This document shows, piece by piece, positions 46,201 to 64,000 of a stretch of 64,000 bases of DNA. The position numbers and the translations under genes are program-made. The notes beneath the pieces are model-generated. The model was not told the DNA's origin. It searched no databases and saw only the letters and a list, made by a program, of their open reading frames with translations. The stretch is from the NCBI GenBank assembly GCA_030068145.1, contig JAPJBO010000670.1, forward strand, positions 1 to 64,000. Reading direction: 5' to 3'. Each line of letters starts with the position of its first letter. Within the stretch, counting starts at the first letter, position 1. The DNA comes from Diplonema papillatum. Taxonomy: Eukaryota > Euglenozoa > Diplonemea > Diplonemida > Diplonemidae.

Positions 46201-49053
46201 CCGCTATCGTACGTCGATGACGTGTATGCAATGCTGAAGACGTTTGCCGATTTAGAGGAGGCAGCCAGGCGGTCAGGAATGTTCGCCGGGCTGACCGGGA
46301 TGAAAGTCTGCACGCAGAAAAAGTCGCATTTTTTCACGACGGCGTCGGACACCCCGCAAACCCTTGATTATGCGGAAAGCGACGGCACAGCAGTGAACAA
46401 CGGGCGACAAGAAGGTATACAAAGGCGGGTGACATTCGACGTTCTCGGCGTGATGCTAACCACAGAGAAGGTGCCACCGGGGGAGGTAATTCGGCCGTCG
46501 AAACGGATTGTGGAGAGGAACTCCGAAGCTGAGCGGGTGCTGAAAAGGGCAGCTTGCCTCCCGCTGCCAGGCGAAGCGAAGGACCTCGTGGTCAGCATGT
46601 CAGCGGGAGCTAAACGGTACTACGGTGCAGCAGTATCGGGAATGACGAAGCGGGACAGCGTGCGCCTGAGAAGATTGTTCACGGAGGCGATGTGGACTGG
46701 GCCGCCGCGCCGAGCTCAAGAGGCGGTCCTACATATCCTACATCATGGGCACCGACTCGACCCGGTAGTTGTGCCGGCATACAGAAGAATCACCACCTGG
46801 GCAGTGCAACTCAAGAAGTGGGAGTCCGCGAGATCTCTGTCACAGACAGCGTGGGAGCACAGCGACTCGCTTGCGACATTGCATGGACCTTTCGCCTTCT
46901 TCAAAGAAGCGCTAGACGGACTCGGGTGGCGATGGGTGGCACCAACCAGCATCGCCTACACGAACGAAGCCGGAGACGAGGTAGTGCATGATGCAGCGGC
47001 ACAGGACAACACGAAGCTTCTACAGCACGACCTGCGATACGCTTTGAGACTACGCGAAATGGCTCAGCTCGCGGCAAGGCGGGGAGGAGACTTCGGGGGA
47101 GTGCGGGACGGGGTGGATTACCAGACAACCCGGCACCTGCTGGAGATGCACGATTCCCCACTCACCGCGTATCAAGCCGGCATGCTGAAATCAGTGATTG
47201 TGGGAGCCACGCCGGCGGCTGGACGAACAGGGGCCGGTGAAGAAAGCTGTCTATACTGCAATACGGAGGAACGAGAAACGGTGGATCACCTTTTCTGGAG
47301 CTGCCCCGCTTGGGAGCACTTGCGCGCGAAGTACGAAGACATAAGGACCATGCAGGTAAACTGGCCCCCGTGTCTGCGCTTGTGCGGGATAGCCCCAGCC
47401 CCTCAGGTAGACGAAAGCACCTCCGTGCTGCCGGCAGAAAAGGAGAAAAGGCGGCATGTAGTGAAGCGACTGCAACTGTTCTTTGTCGAAGTGCTGAGGG
47501 AACGCCAGGGTGCCGACGGCCTGCTCGACAGGTCAGCCCGGCATCACAGGACAGAGAGCTACCCGCGAGGCTGGAGACCAACTGAACCCTGCCGACTCGC
47601 AGTCCCTTTCATTGCGCCATCCGCCGTGACAACGAAATGGAAATACGGACGGGAAATGTGGATGGCGTTCACCGACTGGCTGCGGCAGGTGAAATGGGCA
47701 CCCCCGGGACACGACGAGCTGGGCATCAGCTTCATCGAGTTAGCTGTAGAGTTCGAAATGCACACCGGACAGCGGCTCCCTGACCTCAAAAGCAGGTACT
47801 ATACAGCAGTACCTCAAGCACAGACAGGCAAGGTGACAGCAGCTCGCACAACGCTAGCGGATGGGGAAATGGGCGACAGCAGGTTGCTTGTGTGCTTCGA
47901 TGGTGGGGCGAGAGCGAACGGAACCGCCTTCGCCGTTGCTGGCGCAGGGGCGGTAATGTACCGAGACGGCGTCAAGGTGTCGGAAGTAATCCTGCCGCTG
48001 CCCACCGTGCGCAGCAATAACGTGGCAGAGTATGAAGCGGTGCTAGCGGGCCTGCATCTGCTGAACGAAGCGAACGATGCGGACGGCACGCAGTGTACGG
48101 TGCGGGGGGACTCGGCACTGGTAGTGGGGCAGCTTTTGCGACGCCTGGCATGTTCCGAGGAGCTCAAGCCATACCAGACACGCGCTGCCAGAATGGTTTC
48201 TTCCCTGCAGCGACGGATGACAGTGCGCATCGAGCACGTCAAGCGCGAGAGGAACACGGACGCTGATGCCCTGAGTAACGCCGCCATGGACTTGGTGCAG
48301 CGCCAGCGGCCGACTCCTCGAAGGCAAGAGAAGATGCTAACCGACTTTCGCCGGTCCGCCTTGGGCAAAGCGCTTAGCCTCGTTGAGATGGGGAAGGCGT
48401 ACAAGAAGGTGACGGGGCAGCCGTGGTTCTATGGCCATGAGTACTCCTCCACCGTGCTGACATCCCTGGGAGGGACGGTTGTACGGGGCGTCTCCCGACG
48501 AGCGCAGCTGTCAGAGGCGACAGAAGGCATCATCGTGAGGATACGCGAACACGCGCAGGCGGGAATCGCGGACGAACATGAGAGCAGCCCTTACCCGCCA
48601 CACCTGAAGTGGGCCGCAACCTTCTTGCCAGAGGAGGCTTACCCGGCAGGATGGACACAGGGAAAACCCGACTGGAAAGGCAGAACGGAAGAGGCCGAAA
48701 GGGGTTCAAGCACTGACCCGCGCAAAGGTGCCCCCCCGTGCGAGGCCCCAGAAGGCGCTGCTAACACTTCCCGCCCTGGAGTGGTTTGCTCGCTCCACAA
48801 AAAGCCGCGATGCAGTGAGTGCGTAAAAAAGCGTCTACCGGCGGAGACCTGCTGTCGCCTCAAGCAGCATCATCACGGATCGGATGGTCTAAGGCCCCGG
48901 ATGCACTTCTGCACAGCTCACAGACTAGGACGTTGCGGCGATTGTGTGGCTGAAAACGAAGCATTAGCCAGCTGCTGCACAAAGCATCACGCAAACAGGA
49001 GAGCGAATGGAGGCCCCCACTCCCAGCCCGGGGGTGCATCGGCCGTCACCTAG
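43216..49053 (+). CDS. LINE G pol: OTU protease, EEP endonuclease, RT, CCHC, RNase H, double Cys/His module
   Basis: 1,945 codons open from just after the ORF1 stop; there is no ATG before the OTU and EEP start (a GTG is at 43261, numbering below). The OTU domain has KDGNCQF (Cys65) and YRPQHYDAL (about 165). EEP: VLATANVGSI (217), LQETRA, VMGDFNTP (376), SRIDMCFLN (421), THCPIFV (449). RT: NGIMQGCPLS and LSYVDDVYAM (about 983). CCHC: CLYCNTEERETVDHLFWSC (about 1330). RNase H: CFDGGARANG (1544), NNVAEYE, RGDSALV, NTDADALSN; the NNVAEY form is archaeal-like. Cys/His modules begin about 1842 and 1880, and the protein ends GASAVT. All catalytic motifs are intact. The OTU domain may cut the gag-pol polyprotein or remove ubiquitin; neither is shown. 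Confidence 0.93.
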   Translation, partial: GAGRAGQELTPSKENVSTGAVRCANPTTGKRNRRGEEVKSVNQSTAVNQPTPAESGDTELDRAAAILRAKRIPVEKDGNCQFAALLRSSKLSLSATSLRQKVTWQLRHHPPSAFLPTDSSLSEYLSTVARDGHYGDHLTLQAAAEVLKATVWVLSTTNLAHLRCEGRAGNSSRIITVTYRPQHYDALHVPHETLQLLSTLGPEVSQLPLSEIAADSKPRLSARNTIAPPGRTIVLATANVGSINARSRTVATLPADIVALQETRAGPETKRTCGLFLAAYGWDCHWGEDVPVVVGANGIGQRVPGGAAVATRGMVASVSQPTTELERELARSTRVAHAVVATGNARMVLHVISVYAPVGREAAVVRDREKLIADVFEMAAGLGQVPIAVMGDFNTPAEESMSLTTACQSGWVDAASAAARAGSQDAPPTCWAAAAGSRIDMCFLNAVAAQTVVTVQTAKAGEYDIPTHCPIFVTLNIPAFTPPKRNHRIPAPFPRRVPVQTQEQKQSMLASALRRKRTESGADGALRNASEVAEAYLIDLHRENLEPGSTAYRGRAGGYRTREAHASARQACTTRGAMNWSTKQRDRVLGMLRSVVAEARQRLGSGQVGAMTVAERNARNALRRRNVEEFLPQLTHFGSSDELQELVAAVERLEGSQREAIAALKTQRSRLWKDRMQKAWSGPEKGDIYRFLAGQQGIPTAFLRRQDGTLTACPTEIDEMLRGPGAWGGIFQKYADQPEPEWEAFKSQYARYLPAPHAMECEPISAADVDAALKKMKKTSSPGLHGWRVHELRQLPSEILQLMADAMNAVESEGRWPEQLMHAIIHLLPKPESNGDPLSQRPISITPVLYRIWAAVRAKAALAWMDEIAPSGLHGCRKEHGTDDLVWHLAALIEEAHLTGEPLFGLALDFQKCFDSVPIEVAFKLAEELGFNEVVLRTLRAAYTNMRRHFRVGATVGEGFVPTNGIMQGCPLSVILINVIISVWMRHVADIEAAIPLSYVDDVYAMLKTFADLEEAARRSGMFAGLTGMKVCTQKKSHFFTTASDTPQTLDYAESDGTAVNNGRQEGIQRRVTFDVLGVMLTTEKVPPGEVIRPSKRIVERNSEAERVLKRAACLPLPGEAKDLVVSMSAGAKRYYGAAVSGMTKRDSVRLRRLFTEAMWTGPPRRAQEAVLHILHHGHRLDPVVVPAYRRITTWAVQLKKWESARSLSQTAWEHSDSLATLHGPFAFFKEALDGLGWRWVAPTSIAYTNEAGDEVVHDAAAQDNTKLLQHDLRYALRLREMAQLAARRGGDFGGVRDGVDYQTTRHLLEMHDSPLTAYQAGMLKSVIVGATPAAGRTGAGEESCLYCNTEERETVDHLFWSCPAWEHLRAKYEDIRTMQVNWPPCLRLCGIAPAPQVDESTSVLPAEKEKRRHVVKRLQLFFVEVLRERQGADGLLDRSARHHRTESYPRGWRPTEPCRLAVPFIAPSAVTTKWKYGREMWMAFTDWLRQVKWAPPGHDELGISFIELAVEFEMHTGQRLPDLKSRYYTAVPQAQTGKVTAARTTLADGEMGDSRLLVCFDGGARANGTAFAVAGAGAVMYRDGVKVSEVILPLPTVRSNNVAEYEAVLAGLHLLNEANDADGTQCTVRGDSALVVGQLLRRLACSEELKPYQTRAARMVSSLQRRMTVRIEHVKRERNTDADALSNAAMDLVQRQRPTPRRQEKMLTDFRRSALGKALSLVEMGKAYKKVTGQPWFYGHEYSSTVLTSLGGTVVRGVSRRAQLSEATEGIIVRIREHAQAGIADEHESSPYPPHLKWAATFLPEEAYPAGWTQGKPDWKGRTEEAERGSSTDPRKGAPPCEAPEGAANTSRPGVVCSLHKKPRCSECVKKRLPAETCCRLKQHHHGSDGLRPRMHFCTAHRLGRCGDCVAENEALASCCTKHHANRRANGGPHSQPGGASAVT

Positions 49054-49327
<274 letters not shown>

Positions 49328-49603
49328 GATCTCCAGCGCGCAACTGCAGCCAGAGAGTGCATGATCTCAGGCGAACGGAAGAACGAAGAAGCACCTGAAC
49401 GGTGGAGCGGCAAGGGGCACACGTGTAAATGAAGACACTCTGGCTCCGGTGCTGAAGGCTCCAAGGCCACCCAATGCGCCCGGCTCAAAAAGCCGAACCA
49501 AATTGCAGATACGACACGGTTGCAGCAGTGTTGAGCACATACACGGTGCACTAGTCAAGCCATTCACTAGTCATTACAGGGGATCTTGCTAGTCGTAAAT
49601 CTT

Positions 49604-50307
49604 ACTAGTCATATGGTACGATGCCAAAAGGGGGGGGGGGGGGGTTTGCAAGAACGTGCTTGGAATGGGTATGTGCTCAACACCGCACTGGTCCCGTCTG
49701 CGCCGTGTTTCGGTCCTTTAAGCCACGGACACATAAGGCGGACCATCATCAGCGTGGAACCTGAGTGTCTGCAGACAGGACTGCGGTGTGAGTCTGGTTT
49801 GTCAGGCGGCTGTTCGTAGCTCGTCACAGCCAGGACCACCCGTGCTACTAGAGCACAGGCGAATCCGTCACGGGGAGAAGGCCCCTACAACCGTGTCTGA
49901 GCAATCAGTTAAAAAACTCAGGGCACTCGCCCTGATTGTGACTGCGACTCGCTAGGCAGCACTGACTTGTCTTCTTTTTACGGTGGCAATCTGCGAAGTA
50001 AACTCCGCAGAGCACAGTGGACATGGGGTTGCCGTGTGCAGCACCAATGGTTGAAGTACCAAAAGGAAAAGAGTGCGAGGAAGTAATCCTGCGTGCTGAG
50101 GGCAGCAAGTCGCGTTACGCGAAGTACCCTACTGGAATGGGGGGATTGCAAGAACGTGCTTGGAATGGGTATGTGCTCAACACCGCACTGGTCCCGTCTG
50201 CGCCGTGTTTCGGTCCTTTAAGCCACGGACACATAAGGCGGACCATCATCAGCGTGGAACCTGAGTGTCTGCAGACAGGACTGCGGTGTGAGTCTGGTTT
50301 GTCAAAA

Positions 50308-50339
<32 letters not shown>

Positions 50340-50841
50340 CTGACACTACCCTGAGAGCCCCCAACGACTTTGCAAGGGACCCCCCCCCCCCTCCCCTTCT
50401 ACAGTGCAGTTGCCTTGGAGGCTGGGTGGTCGAATTCTCTAAGGTGAGATGGTCAAGGTGAAATGGTCAAAATTCCCTGGCAAAAGTGGGCCCACAAAAA
50501 ATTTTCAAAGTGTGGGTTTTGGGGTATTTGGGCCAAAAAAAAAAGTTTTTTTTTCTGACCACCCACCGTGGTGACCACCTTAGAGTGACAGGTAGCGTCC
50601 CCCCTCCACAGTGAAAAATAGCCTGTATATATACTATACTATAGCCCTACCTGGGGCCTCAGAATCCAGAAAAACAGCGTTTTGTGCTCAAAAAAAGGCT
50701 CGCCGAGAGCATACGAGCTCGAAATCGGCTCGCAAACATGGTTTTTGGGGGGGTGTAGGTCCTTTACCCTACTTGCCCAGTATCTTACTATGCCAGAAAA
50801 CATCTGCCCAACCCCCTTTTGGCATCGTCTCATATGACTAG
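49604..50841 (+). mobile_element. Candidate TIR element, non-autonomous, 1.24 kb
   Basis: The ends are inverted repeats of about 30 bp: CTAGTCATATG, three variable bases, then CGATGCCAAAAGGGGG. I count two mismatches. Inside are two copies of the dispersed 160-200 bp repeat (49640-49850 and 50150-50305), long G and C homopolymers (49630-49644, 50309-50334, 50378-50390) and no transposase. The target duplication is unclear. Confidence 0.65.
49640..50305 (+). repeat. Dispersed repeat, copies 2 and 3
   Basis: Copy 2 is 49640-49850 and copy 3 is 50150-50305 (truncated). Both share GCAAGAACGTGCTTGGAATG and what follows with 12552-12755. The two inner copies match each other better than the distant one, including an AGCCACGGAC insertion. 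Confidence 0.85.
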
Positions 50842-51659
50842 ACTAGTGCACTCGCCATTCTTACTACCCCTAGCTAGTGCAACCGTGGAATCGTTCCCCT
50901 ACCCCCCATTCTAGTAGGTCACTTCGCGTAAGCGACATGCTGCCCTCGACTCGCGCGATGACTTCCTCGTAGGACGGCGGTGGTACAGCTACTAGCATCC
51001 TCTCATACCATCAGGGCAGCTGTGGAGCTGGTGGTACAGCAACTAGCATCCTCTCATACCATCAGGGCAGCTGTGGGCACCCTCAGCTGAAAGCCCCAAG
51101 CGAAATCCTTTCCCCAAATTGAAGCGTCAAGGCGTGGTGCACCATGGGGCGCAATGGCAGGCGGCTTCATAAGGTAACCCAGCCTCTGAGAAAGTGCTGG
51201 GTTTGCTCATGTACTCAACAGATCAGTGCCGAACACGCGCCCGGTGGGAGAGAGACAGCAACTTCGTTCCAAAGAATGCCGGTGATGCACGCTATGCTGC
51301 TAGTGCACCTGCACCGTGTCTAGGATGCAGTGCTGTGTGTGCTGTGTGTACTCCTACACTCTTACTGCACGCAGCGTGGTGAGGATACAGTGCTGCGTGT
51401 ACGTGGTGATGCTGCAGGTTGCGCTGCTAGTGCACCTGCTGAGTGGTGTCTGTAAACCTACGTGATGCTGCCCTTCGATTTCGTGTGCGGCCGTGCACTC
51501 CGTGAGAGACAGCGGCAGGCGTTTTCCGGGGGAGGGGCGATAGACCGGCCCATCTCGCCGCGCAAGGCGACAGGGGGCTAACTGCTCGTCATCTCCTTGT
51601 GAAAACTTGCGTAAAAGCGCCTGACGTCACTTTGCGGCCGTGCTGTCGCGATAGTTCTG
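50842..51659. other. Non-coding stretch
   Basis: It contains a 48-bp tandem duplication (AGCATCCTCTCATACCATCA, at about 50995 and 51044) and GTGCTGCGTGTA-type short repeats near 51300-51440. I see no ORF of note and no RNA gene. Confidence 0.6.

Positions 51660-64000
<12,341 letters not shown>

Overview
This is a window of nuclear DNA from a GC-rich unicellular eukaryote, most likely an alga or other protist. The evidence is a spliced, secreted host protein with an intron of about 11 kb and a load of eukaryote-only retroelements. Dense (CA)n/(TG)n microsatellites also fit this, and no bacterial operon is visible. The species cannot be named from the sequence.

The dominant feature is a set of non-LTR retrotransposons (LINEs) living inside (CA)n microsatellites. 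At least eleven copies are visible, from four families: family 1 = copies A, D, E, I; family 2 = B, C, G; family 3 = K and two relics; family 4 = J. A fifth, more distant LINE (H) lies elsewhere. Where complete, the layout is a short 5' UTR starting with a G-run, a gag-like ORF1, one stop codon, then a pol ORF in the same reading frame. Pol carries an OTU-type cysteine protease, an APE-type endonuclease (EEP), reverse transcriptase (RT), a CCHC zinc finger, RNase H, Cys/His modules and a C-terminal GASAVT. Every microsatellite copy reads (CA)n on its sense strand at both ends, and many are 5'-truncated directly against the repeat. The copies are therefore strung head to tail like beads.

Layout: 1-11.9 kb is a minus-strand chain A, B, C, D, E separated by (TG)n. 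11.9-20.6 kb is non-coding or decayed sequence with a minisatellite, a 320-bp direct repeat pair, unidentified ORFs and hairpins. 20.7-32.8 kb is a minus-strand host gene, a putative secreted glycoside-hydrolase-like protein. Its two exons flank an 11-kb intron holding LINE H, small ORFs, a retroposed insert, a minisatellite and a LINE tail. 33.7-36.0 kb holds relics of a tyrosine-recombinase retroelement and of LINE family 3. 36.15-40.6 kb is a tyrosine-recombinase retrotransposon with its recombinase gene upstream of RT/RNase H, a gene order known from trypanosomatid VIPER elements, and complex direct repeats. 40.95-49.1 kb is a nearly complete LINE (G), its ORF1 split by a TRIM-like LTR pair. 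49.6-50.8 kb is a candidate TIR element. 51.7-64 kb is a second minus-strand chain, I, J, K.

Inferred working of the LINE system: EEP nicks the TG strand of a microsatellite and RT copies the RNA from a conserved 3' tail ending in CA repeats. The new copy is then flanked by CA repeats that can be targets again. Pol expression appears to need stop-codon readthrough (or an equivalent), because ORF1 and pol share a frame and are divided by one stop in all three copies where this can be seen.
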